Assembly (NCBI RefSeq): GCF_049310025.1
Contig: NZ_JBJYKD010000002.1
Span: forward strand, 1 to 64,000
From: JBJYKD01 sp049310025
GTDB taxonomy: Bacteria > Bacillota > Thermosediminibacteria > Thermosediminibacterales > Tepidanaerobacteraceae
Length of the DNA stretch: 64,000 nt
Reading direction: 5' to 3'
Shown here piece by piece: positions 35,048-41,992 of this stretch. The notes beneath the pieces are model-generated. The model saw only the letters and a program-made list of their open reading frames with translations. It did no database searches and had not been told where the DNA came from. The position numbers and the translations under genes are program-made. The first letter of the stretch is position 1. Every line of letters starts with the position of its first letter.

Positions 35048-35278
35048 TCATTCTTTGTCAAAGAGCCAGCCGTACCTGTCGCCTGGCTTATAGATATAGC
35101 CCCTAATCCTAACTCTCGCGCCGGGACCCTGATGTTGTAAAAACACAATACTCACATCCTTAAAGCCCAGTTCGCTCATCAGTTCCATAGAAAGCTTTTT
35201 GGCTTCTTCTTCATCCCTGCATACCAGGAAAGTTTCTAGATCAACGGCATCCATTACCCTTTCCAGGACTTTTGACAT
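35048..35278 (-). CDS. Small subunit resembling the OAM/LAM dimerisation domain
   Basis: A 76-residue protein that starts at the ATG at 35278, with GGAGG 7 bases ahead; the open frame extends 8 codons upstream. The region EEEAKKLSMELMSELGF-KDVSIVF and GARVRIRGY matches by eye the dimerisation domain that precedes the B12 domain within OraE and KamE. Here it is a separate polypeptide encoded 19 bases before the mutase, so it probably assembles with the 605-residue chain. First gene of the operon, with a palindrome overlapping its 5' region. Confidence 0.6.
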   Translation of the reverse strand: MSKVLERVMDAVDLETFLVCRDEEEAKKLSMELMSELGFKDVSIVFLQHQGPGARVRIRGYIYKPGDRYGWLFDKE

Positions 35279-35294
35279 TTTTTTACCTCCTATG

Positions 35295-35309
35295 CTCATC
35301 ATAGATGAG
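35295..35309 (-). promoter_or_regulatory. Palindromic operator, copy 1
   Basis: CTCATC-ATA-GATGAG is a perfect inverted repeat with 6-base arms, directly in front of the ribosome-binding site of the 76-residue mutase subunit. An almost identical palindrome is at 41874-41888 in front of the other operon. Probable binding site for the FCD regulator encoded at 35422-36171. Confidence 0.65.
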
Positions 35310-35381
35310 TGGTGATGGGTAAAAATAAATAAATATTAATAAAAACAATATTAATAAAAACCTCTAATTGACTTTATTTTA

Positions 35382-35410
35382 ATTTTAACAAATAAATTAC
35401 CATAAATCAA
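35382..35410 (-). promoter_or_regulatory. Candidate sigma-A promoter of the mutase operon
   Basis: TTGATT and TAAAAT on the minus strand, 17 bases apart. The predicted start lies about 70 bases upstream of the palindrome, so the regulator would act as a roadblock or there is a second start closer to the gene. Confidence 0.5.
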
Positions 35411-35421
35411 TTTGGAAGCGT

Positions 35422-36171
35422 TTAAATTTTTTCTTTCTCCATTTCGTCTTTATACGCGCTCTCCCAGTACTTCTGCACATCGCTCATGAGATTTTCTATG
35501 TGCAACGTCATGGCTTTTTCAGCCAGTTCTGAATTTCTTGAAACGATAGCCTCGTAAATGTTTTTATGGTCTAAAAGCACAGTGCTCCGCACTTCTTTCC
35601 TTATAAACTCAAGGATGGGTGAAAGCTGTCCGTGCTGCCTTATGAGATCCAGAGCTGCATCCAGAACCCTGTTTTTTGCCGCCTGGGCGATAAGCTTGTG
35701 AAACTTTACATCATCTTCGGCGATAGAAACTCCTTCCTGTACATGTTTTTGCTGACTTTTGATAATTTCATGCAATTCTTGAATTTCCTTTTTTGTGATA
35801 AATTGGGCCGCCAGTTTTGCCAGCTGGCCTTCTATGGCCTTTCTGGCTGTCAGAATATCCAGCAGCTCCTGTCGCCCTGTAACTTTAATTACATTTACCA
35901 GCTCATTTCCGTAATGGTTTATCTTGAATTCATGGTCCAGTTCCTTTAGTTTCTGTTTGCCATTACTCGTTAAAGTTCTGCCTTTAAAACCAACTTTTTC
36001 GGTGTATCCCTCGGTGTCCAGTTCCCTTAATATTCTTCCCGCGGTAGCCTCGCTGATTTCTATACCCTGAAGTTTCAAATTGTCCCGTATATACCCCGAA
36101 CCGACCGGGAGCTGAGAATTGGAAATAATTTTTAAAATCAAATATATAAGTCGCTGCCGCTCCGGTAACAT
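35422..36171 (-). CDS. FCD-domain transcriptional regulator (GntR/FadR-like)
   Basis: A 249-residue regulator. The N-terminal 75 residues form a winged helix with LREL and VGFKGRTLT; residues 95-240 are an all-helical FCD ligand-binding domain with ARKAIEGQLAKLAA, DVKFHKLIAQAA and LDHKNIYEAIVSRN, where histidines usually bind a metal and a carboxylic effector. It sits between the two operons of the island and is the obvious candidate to bind the shared palindrome. ATG start with GGGGGT. Confidence 0.85.
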   Translation of the reverse strand: MLPERQRLIYLILKIISNSQLPVGSGYIRDNLKLQGIEISEATAGRILRELDTEGYTEKVGFKGRTLTSNGKQKLKELDHEFKINHYGNELVNVIKVTGRQELLDILTARKAIEGQLAKLAAQFITKKEIQELHEIIKSQQKHVQEGVSIAEDDVKFHKLIAQAAKNRVLDAALDLIRQHGQLSPILEFIRKEVRSTVLLDHKNIYEAIVSRNSELAEKAMTLHIENLMSDVQKYWESAYKDEMEKEKI

Positions 36172-36555
36172 TTTTTACCCCCACAATTATATTAAAAAAG
36201 ATTTTTGTTTTAATTATACCTTAATTTTACTTTAAAAAAAACATTTTTTAAAAAATAAATAGGGATATCAGAGATTCTTTTACAGATTGAATTATTGAAA
36301 CAGTATTGCATCGAGAGCGGCCGGAAAATCGACGGCATTTATAAAGACGTTGCTTCCGCCCTGAATTTTGACAGTCGGAAGCACTAATGAATTGCATAAG
36401 CAAATTCCGATTTACCGAATTGAAAAGGTCATTGAAATTTTATGCCGGAATGACGGAAGAAGAAAATCTCCTTCGAGCTTCTCCCTTTCTTTTACACCGG
36501 AGAATTTGAAAAATCCAGGTACTCTCCCCATCCAGTTGCAGATACGTGACCCTTT
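36172..36555. other. 384-base gap between regulator and transporter genes
   Basis: The first 85 bases are AT-rich upstream sequence of the regulator. The remainder holds the recombinase relic at 36257-36450. The last 100 bases before the transporter stop show no gene. Confidence 0.6.
36257..36450 (+). pseudogene. Relic of an IS607-type serine recombinase
   Basis: In one plus-strand frame (36280-36387) a short stretch reads QIELLKQYCIESGRKIDG then IYKDVASALNFDSRK and stops; in the next frame NELHKQIPIYRIEKVIEI continues the same alignment. This is the mid-part of the small serine recombinase of IS607 elements (consensus like RQ..L..YA...G...D.V..D..SGLN), broken by a frameshift and missing both ends. 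No TnpB gene or intact copy is present. It indicates past transposon activity in the island. Confidence 0.65.
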
Positions 36556-37938
36556 CTACAGCAAAAAGATTGCCACTATGGTGGTAACTATTAAACCCAC
36601 AATGACCGGAATAAAATTTTTTCTAGCAAGGTCATTGGGGTCCACCCCGGTAATAGCGGCGACGGGTATTATTCCCCACGGGATTATCGTCCCTCCTCCC
36701 ACCCATATGGCGGATATTTGGCCGAGCGCCCCAAGAGTGGCTTTATCTGCATGGATTGCGGTGCTGAATGTTTGGGCGAGAGAACCCACCAGGGGCAGCC
36801 CGGAAAAGCCCGAACCGTCCAATCCCGTTATTCCTCCTATTATCATCTGTATAAAGGCGACCGGCACCTTGCTCAACGGTACCGATTGGGATAAAGCTAT
36901 CCCAAGATCCGAAAGCAACCCGGTGGCCTGCGGCCCGAGAATGGCTTTCGCGGTGGATTCGGAGCCCAGGAAAAAAAATCCCCCGATGACGATTACAGGC
37001 GCAAAAACTTTCATTCCAAATAAAAAGCCTTCTCTAACATAATCGGTGATTTTTTCCAGGGCCTCGGCCCCAAAACCCGAAACGGCAATGACCGCTGTGA
37101 TGATAAGAGCGGTCCCCCCAATCAAAGCAGTGGCATCCCCACCCCTCAATTTAAATCTAATCAGTAAAAAGATGTCTACGAGAAACAATATGATAAATAA
37201 GGCGGCTCCCAAATAGGACGCGAAAGAGTAACGCTTTTCTTTTTGTTTTTCATCCGCTTTTTCATAGACCAGACGATGAGCCTCGTCTTTGTCTTTTCGT
37301 TTTAAATCCCGCTTTACAAAAATATAAGACAGGATGGTGGTTACTATACCCATGGTAAGCCATAATGGAAAACTGGCGCTCATAACCGGTGTCGCATTGG
37401 CAAAACCCGCAGCTTTGGCTGTTATGGCCGGCGCACCCTGGATCACATAATCTCCGGACAGACCCAGACCGTGGCCAAAAATGTTCATGGCCACTGCCGC
37501 GCCCATTACCGAAAGGCCTCCTCTGACGGCGATGGGAAGCATTATGGCTCCTATCAAAGCCACCGCCGGTGAAGGCCATATAAACAAAGTTACTATCAAC
37601 ATGACGAAGCCCAGCACCCAAAAGGCTACATCTGCATTGACCATTATTCTTGCCGCCGGACTCATTATGAGGTAGTCGCTTCCTACATCCCCCATGGCTT
37701 TTGACATGGCCACCACCAGGCCAATGACGGTTATTAGTCCCAAAAATTCCGTTCCCGCCGCAATTAACGCATTAAACAGGATTTGAACCGCCCTCCACAG
37801 GTTGCCGGTGGATACGAAGCCCACCAGCAATATTCCGACAATACAAGGTAAAACCGTATCTCTTCGCAGAGCCATGGTTGTGATTATGAGTATTACCATT
37901 CCAAAATATACCCAGTGTATAGTCGAAAGTTGAACCAT
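36556..37938 (-). CDS. Multipass secondary transporter of the gluconate/ion-transporter superfamily
   Basis: A 460-residue integral membrane protein with about 11-12 hydrophobic helices and a charged cytoplasmic loop near residue 215-240 (KRDLKRKDKDEAH). Helical hairpin motifs rich in Gly and Pro, such as FGHGLGLSGDYVIQG and GGITGLDGSGFSGLP, are typical of the GntP/CitMHS-like ion transporter group. It is the last gene of the PLP enzyme/flavoprotein operon and likely imports the substrate of the island. Strong ribosome site TTGGAGGGA. Substrate unknown. Confidence 0.75.
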   Translation of the reverse strand: MVQLSTIHWVYFGMVILIITTMALRRDTVLPCIVGILLVGFVSTGNLWRAVQILFNALIAAGTEFLGLITVIGLVVAMSKAMGDVGSDYLIMSPAARIMVNADVAFWVLGFVMLIVTLFIWPSPAVALIGAIMLPIAVRGGLSVMGAAVAMNIFGHGLGLSGDYVIQGAPAITAKAAGFANATPVMSASFPLWLTMGIVTTILSYIFVKRDLKRKDKDEAHRLVYEKADEKQKEKRYSFASYLGAALFIILFLVDIFLLIRFKLRGGDATALIGGTALIITAVIAVSGFGAEALEKITDYVREGFLFGMKVFAPVIVIGGFFFLGSESTAKAILGPQATGLLSDLGIALSQSVPLSKVPVAFIQMIIGGITGLDGSGFSGLPLVGSLAQTFSTAIHADKATLGALGQISAIWVGGGTIIPWGIIPVAAITGVDPNDLARKNFIPVIVGLIVTTIVAIFLL

Positions 37939-37964
37939 TATATTTTTCCCTCCAAAATAAAAAT

Positions 37965-37991
37965 AAAAGGGGTCATCAGACGACCCCTTTT
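37965..37991 (-). terminator. Terminator/attenuator between flavoprotein copy 2 and the transporter
   Basis: AAAAGGGGTC and GACCCCTTTT give a 10-bp stem with a 7-base loop and a U-rich run on the minus strand. Transporter expression would need readthrough or its own start. Confidence 0.75.
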
Positions 37992-38016
37992 TTATATTGC
38001 TCTATAATGAACGATT

Positions 38017-39300
38017 TTATACGACTTTCTGGTTGAAAAAGTTGCTCATTCCGGCTTTTTCAACCCTTTGCCGTATTTCGCCAACATCGGTGGTGTACAA
38101 GCCCAACTGCTTCATCCTTTCAAAGTAAACCGAACCGGAGAAAGTATATTTTTTTGAAATGCCTTCTTCCGTCTTCATTTGTTCTCCCACGTAGGCAATG
38201 GCGTCACCCACAGCCAGTTCCGTAGGAATTTGCACCAGTTTTTTACCCGCGGCATAGCGAACGGCATTGGCTCCGGCCAGAGTCCCGGTGCAGATGGCCT
38301 CGGTGTGGCCCACCAGAGGCCCAGCCTTTTCCCCTCCGCAGAAAAGGTTTTCAACACCCTGGGTCTTCAAATAATTATCCCTGGGCGAAATGGCCAAATA
38401 TCTCATGGAATTGCCGATATTTCCGGCGTAGGGATCTTCATACCTGGCGTTTTCAAAACCGGGTATGCGCCTCAGATTGTTGAGAGGGAAAAACGGCGTC
38501 ATCAATTTTGCATGCCCCGTATCAAGAAGAACAACATTTTCAATAAACTCCTTCAACGCGTACTGCTGGCACGCTTTCTTGTTGAGTATATCCGCTCCCT
38601 CCCTAACTTCTTCGGGGACCGGTATTACCGCAACGCCGGTAGAGTTGAGCTTATCGACGATGTCCTTTGAAAGGGAATCCTTATGGAGCTTGCAGGAACC
38701 GCTCATGGCACCGTAAGTTCCGTCGGCCTTTTTGGCCATCATCTCCTTCACACCCATTTTGGCGGCAATACTTACTCTCGGCCCGTAGCTGGGGCACCTG
38801 TAAATGCACATTGCGCATCCATTGCCGTATTTTGTGCAATTGCCCTGGGGACCCGCCGTACCGGTACACTCCACAAATACGTCCCCCTCAAATCTTTCAT
38901 CGGCATCAGTTATCACCGCTTTTATCCTGTTTCCGTCGGCTTCCACATCTTTAACCCTGCTTTCGGTATGCACGTCGACGCCGGCATCTAAGAGGACTTT
39001 TTTTACTGCAGGTTCTACTTTTGCCACATCGTAAAGAGTTGCGTGTTTATGGCCAGGAAATTCTATATTTTTGTGCCGGGCCACGCTATCCGTAACCTGG
39101 AACAATTCCCCGCCGCCCATTGCAATCATTTCTTCCGCTGCGGTAAACCTGCCGTTGTTCCGCATAATTCCCCCAACCAGGCCTGTCCCGAGCAGCATGT
39201 CGGTTCTCTCCAGCAAAACCACATCGGCACCGGCTTTTTTTGCAGCAAGGGCTGCTGCGGAACCGGCCCATCCTCCACCAATCACCACTACTTTTGGCAT
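38017..39300 (-). CDS. FAD-dependent oxidoreductase with Fe-S cysteine motif, copy 2
   Basis: A 427-residue paralogue of the protein at 29038, similar along its whole length. It keeps VVVIGGGWAGSAAALAAKK, the cluster motif C-x6-C-x2-C-x3-C in CTKYGNGCAMCIYRCP, and NLFCGGEKAGPLVGHTEA. The ATG at 39300 is preferred because of GGAGGGA upstream; the frame opens 11 codons earlier. It may share the PyrK-like electron-transfer subunit with copy 1. Two copies in one island suggest two related substrates or steps, or a heteromer. Confidence 0.75.
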   Translation of the reverse strand: MPKVVVIGGGWAGSAAALAAKKAGADVVLLERTDMLLGTGLVGGIMRNNGRFTAAEEMIAMGGGELFQVTDSVARHKNIEFPGHKHATLYDVAKVEPAVKKVLLDAGVDVHTESRVKDVEADGNRIKAVITDADERFEGDVFVECTGTAGPQGNCTKYGNGCAMCIYRCPSYGPRVSIAAKMGVKEMMAKKADGTYGAMSGSCKLHKDSLSKDIVDKLNSTGVAVIPVPEEVREGADILNKKACQQYALKEFIENVVLLDTGHAKLMTPFFPLNNLRRIPGFENARYEDPYAGNIGNSMRYLAISPRDNYLKTQGVENLFCGGEKAGPLVGHTEAICTGTLAGANAVRYAAGKKLVQIPTELAVGDAIAYVGEQMKTEEGISKKYTFSGSVYFERMKQLGLYTTDVGEIRQRVEKAGMSNFFNQKVV

Positions 39301-39323
39301 CGCTTTCCCTCCATTTTTTTTGC

Positions 39324-39358
39324 AAAATGCCAAAGGAGTAATACTCCTCTGGCATTTT
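39324..39358. other. Strong intercistronic hairpin
   Basis: AAAATGCCA/TGGCATTTT stacked on AGGAGTA/TACTCCT gives about 16 bp with one mismatch, between the PLP enzyme and flavoprotein copy 2. The better T tract lies on the plus strand; on the minus strand only four U residues follow, so it may be a processing or attenuation site. Confidence 0.65.
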
Positions 39359-39364
39359 TATTTT

Positions 39365-40831
39365 TTAATCAAGAAATCCGCTGTACTTGGCCACAATTTC
39401 CATCAATTTGACCAGTGCTTTAACCGCATATCTTGTGGTTTTCTCGATGATCTGTCCGTTTTCATCGGTGGTGCCCAGCCCCGGTGAAACCAGAATATTG
39501 GCGTCATAGGCAACGGTGGGGATTACGCCCATTTGTGAGGTTCCTGTTTGCAGAATCTGGCTTCCTGCATACATATCCTCGATGGAGAAGATCGGGAATC
39601 CCAATTCGCCGTTGTTCCACGTATTTTCATAGTTGATTTCAACGGCTCTCGAGTTATAAGATTTGGTGATTATCAAGCCTTTCTTAATCTTGGGGTGAAT
39701 CTGGTCAAATTCCTCTTTTACAATGTTGTAAAGATCATCCACCGGTTTTGTGAGTTCCTCGGGGTTGTCTCTCAATTCTTTTAATGCAGCCAGCACGCCC
39801 AGTAGCGCCTCTTTCCCGGGATCCTGGGTAACGTATGCCGCCTTCCCGTAGGAAGCGGTGGTACCATACCTGTCGCCGTGCATACCCAGTGCCCGCCTGA
39901 TGGGAACCATATATTCCTCTTTGCCGATTATCAAGCCGGCGGTGGTGGATTCACTGGCTTTATCCATGCTGTAGATGACAACATCGGCGCCGCTCTTCCT
40001 TATGTCATGTCCAATAAATGGCACACCCCAGGCATTGTCCACGACATACGGTACATCAAATTCATGGGCTATTTCGGCCAATCTCTTCTGCAGGACGGGC
40101 GTTCCGTCGGTATCCTTGACTCCATATCCGTATCCCGGCGTATCATATCCCAGCGAAGTAATGCCCGTCAACATGGATGCGTGCCTCTCGGCTACGGTTT
40201 TTATCTTTTTGGCTGACGCTTCTGGGTCAACCTTGGTCAACTGAATAGTCGGATGGTATTTGATTCCATGAACCGAATAATCGGCCCCCACCAGCGGCAC
40301 TATATATACGCTCAGGTTGTTCTGGCGCTTGCCGTAAAATCCCAATTCTCCGGCGGTGGCTCCCCTGTCGGCAAAGATATCCTTGAATCTACCGGGGAAA
40401 GGCCTGCCGTAGGCGCCATGATGATGAAGATGTTTCTCATAAGGAATAATGTACCTTGCCTGGTAGTTGTCACCTCTTCCCTGCATGGGAGGGGTAAATA
40501 AGCAGTCAAAGGCGACCCACAATCCCGCTTCACATGTATTTACCGGCGCCACATCGTATTCATCGCCGTATACATCTTTTACCACCGCTCGAATTTCATC
40601 GACCAGTTTCGCCAGAGGGATGACCTCTGTGCTGCCCTTGTCTAAAGCTTCCCTGACTTTTTTTGTCAGTGGAGAGGGACATCCCGAAATAGCTCCCGTA
40701 AGGCCGAACTTGCCCCGAAGCTCGGGCGGAATACCGATCTCGTCGGCGGCTTTCCGCGCTTCGGCGTATATGTTTCCTATGTTGGCCTGCAAATGTCTGT
40801 ACATCTCAAATTTCTTTGTGAATCTTGCCAT
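39365..40831 (-). CDS. Fold-type I PLP-dependent enzyme of unrecognised family
   Basis: A 488-residue protein. The likely PLP lysine is Lys291 in YSMDKASESTTAG; the upstream VPYVVDNAWGVPFIGHD supplies the Asp that pairs with the pyridine nitrogen. The N-terminal part has LTGAISGCPSPLT and an unusual HLHHHGAYGRPFPG segment near residue 135. The overall order is of the aspartate-aminotransferase fold with resemblance to lyases/desulphurases, but I do not recognise a named family. It is followed by flavoprotein copy 2 and preceded by RidA at 22 bases. An adjacent RidA suggests a product that passes through an enamine/imine, hence a lyase or deaminase (inference). Confidence 0.65.
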   Translation of the reverse strand: MARFTKKFEMYRHLQANIGNIYAEARKAADEIGIPPELRGKFGLTGAISGCPSPLTKKVREALDKGSTEVIPLAKLVDEIRAVVKDVYGDEYDVAPVNTCEAGLWVAFDCLFTPPMQGRGDNYQARYIIPYEKHLHHHGAYGRPFPGRFKDIFADRGATAGELGFYGKRQNNLSVYIVPLVGADYSVHGIKYHPTIQLTKVDPEASAKKIKTVAERHASMLTGITSLGYDTPGYGYGVKDTDGTPVLQKRLAEIAHEFDVPYVVDNAWGVPFIGHDIRKSGADVVIYSMDKASESTTAGLIIGKEEYMVPIRRALGMHGDRYGTTASYGKAAYVTQDPGKEALLGVLAALKELRDNPEELTKPVDDLYNIVKEEFDQIHPKIKKGLIITKSYNSRAVEINYENTWNNGELGFPIFSIEDMYAGSQILQTGTSQMGVIPTVAYDANILVSPGLGTTDENGQIIEKTTRYAVKALVKLMEIVAKYSGFLD

Positions 40832-40853
40832 TTTAACTTTCCTCCTGAAAAAA

Positions 40854-41312
40854 TTATTTTAGCTTTACTATAAGCTCTACTTCGCACGCGGCGTCCATGG
40901 GCAACTCACTTACGCCCACGGCCGAACGGGCATGCACCCCTGCTTCGCCAAAAATCTGGCCCAAAAGTTCTGAAGCTCCGTTTATTACTTTGGGCTGCTG
41001 ATTAAATCCTTCGGCGCTGTTCACATAACCGACCACCTTTACAATTTTTTCTACATTGTCAAGGTTTCCGGCCAGAGATTTGACTATGCCGAGGCAGTTA
41101 AGAGCACAGATTTTGGCTGCTTCATAAGCATCTTCCACAGAAACGTCTTTACCGACTTTTCCTTTGTATTTCAATTCTCCGTTTACAAAAGGAATCTGTC
41201 CGGCGGTGTATATATACTTATCCACCTTTACTCCGGGAACATAAGCCGCGACAGGTTTCGGTGGTTCAGGTACAACTATGCCCAGTTCCTGAAGCTTTTT
41301 CTCAAAAGACAT
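40854..41312 (-). CDS. RidA family enamine/imine deaminase
   Basis: About 152 residues of the YjgF/YER057c/UK114 family. Signatures are AGQIPFVNGELKYKGKVG, a VKVVGYVNSAEGF segment, and ARSAVGVSELPMDAACEVELIVK, with the arginine that binds the substrate carboxylate. Proteins of this family hydrolyse reactive 2-imino/enamino acids formed by PLP enzymes or flavin amino acid oxidases. Its place between the DUF6917-like gene and the PLP enzyme is consistent. ATG at 41312 with GGGAGGTG is chosen. Confidence 0.88.
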   Translation of the reverse strand: MSFEKKLQELGIVVPEPPKPVAAYVPGVKVDKYIYTAGQIPFVNGELKYKGKVGKDVSVEDAYEAAKICALNCLGIVKSLAGNLDNVEKIVKVVGYVNSAEGFNQQPKVINGASELLGQIFGEAGVHARSAVGVSELPMDAACEVELIVKLK

Positions 41313-41374
41313 GTTTAGCACCTCCCTTCAAAATTATTCCAAATTTATGTGCAAAAAGTGTTTTATTCTGCACT

Positions 41375-41416
41375 GAAAAAACGCGCAACTTACTTTTTAT
41401 TTTTCTGTAAAGTTGC
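41375..41416 (-). terminator. Terminator/attenuator after the small first gene
   Basis: GCAACTT (41385-41391) and AAGTTGC (41410-41416) pair, then on the minus strand GCG and a run of six U follow. Only part of the transcripts would reach ridA and the PLP enzyme gene. Confidence 0.7.
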
Positions 41417-41439
41417 TTTTGCGGCACGCGTACGTCGAA

Positions 41440-41862
41440 TTAGCCAATTATAACTTCTTCATCAAGCTCCAATCCTCTTTCACTGCCGGAAATGCGATTA
41501 TCGCCTTTTACGACAATGTTGTAGTGGTTGGGCATATGGGTTTCATCAAACCCCGCAACTTTTCCGATCACTTTTCCGCCCACTTTTACCTCGTCTCCGA
41601 CAACTGTGACCGTACTCTCTTTTACTTCAAAAAAACCTATGTACGCGATTCTGTTGACAAGATCACCGGGACCTTTGTCCTCGTCGGTCAATATCATTTC
41701 ATGAACTTCGCCCGCCAGCAGACAGCGCGAAGGCTGGGCTATCAATTTCAGACCACGGTCTTCGTATTTTCCATCCAGCACTGCTACCAGATTGCCCTTT
41801 AATGCTTTTTTCTTTGTATAGGGGTTTGACTTGAACATCCCTTTCTTATACGGGTCGGTCAT
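41440..41862 (-). CDS. Conserved small protein (DUF6917-like), island first gene
   Basis: About 140 residues, beta-rich, with the segments GNLVAVLDGKYEDRGLKLIA and YIGFFEVKESTVTVVGDEV. I believe it belongs to the recently named DUF6917 group, but that is from memory and function is unknown. The second ATG (41862) is chosen, because GGAGG is only 1 base away from the first one. A palindromic operator overlaps its 5' end. Confidence 0.55.
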   Translation of the reverse strand: MTDPYKKGMFKSNPYTKKKALKGNLVAVLDGKYEDRGLKLIAQPSRCLLAGEVHEMILTDEDKGPGDLVNRIAYIGFFEVKESTVTVVGDEVKVGGKVIGKVAGFDETHMPNHYNIVVKGDNRISGSERGLELDEEVIIG

Positions 41863-41873
41863 CGACATGCCTC

Positions 41874-41888
41874 CTCATCATTGATGAG
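41874..41888 (-). promoter_or_regulatory. Palindromic operator, copy 2
   Basis: CTCATCA-T-TGATGAG is a perfect 7-base inverted repeat that runs straight into the GGAGG of the first gene of the second operon. It shares 14 of 15 bases with the copy at 35295-35309. Confidence 0.65.
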
Positions 41889-41992
41889 CTATACCTTGTT
41901 ATAAGTATTCTACATCTTAATTGAAAATCCTTCTTGCCTGTAAAATTTTTTTTAGTTTTTCCTCTCCTTTTTCCTGTTATACCTACAAAACC

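Noticed and set aside
33211..35278. Straight annotation as ornithine 4,5-aminomutase (oraE/oraS)
   Set aside because: Domain order, missing PLP lysine, small-subunit type and absence of ord/ortA/ortB all disagree, so only a family-level name is given.
35311..35381. A second promoter close to the 76-residue gene
   Set aside because: The region is almost purely A and T, and many weak -10 like strings occur; none has a -35 at 16-18 bases that I would defend.
36368..37042. A long plus-strand frame (224 codons) antisense to the transporter
   Set aside because: Its first 30 codons are the frameshifted end of the recombinase relic, and the rest is the complement of a gene with clear membrane helices. 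No ribosome site and no sensible protein pattern.
39324..39358. The hairpin as a plain terminator of the PLP enzyme gene
   Set aside because: The good T tract is on the plus strand, where no gene is transcribed; on the minus strand only four U residues follow.
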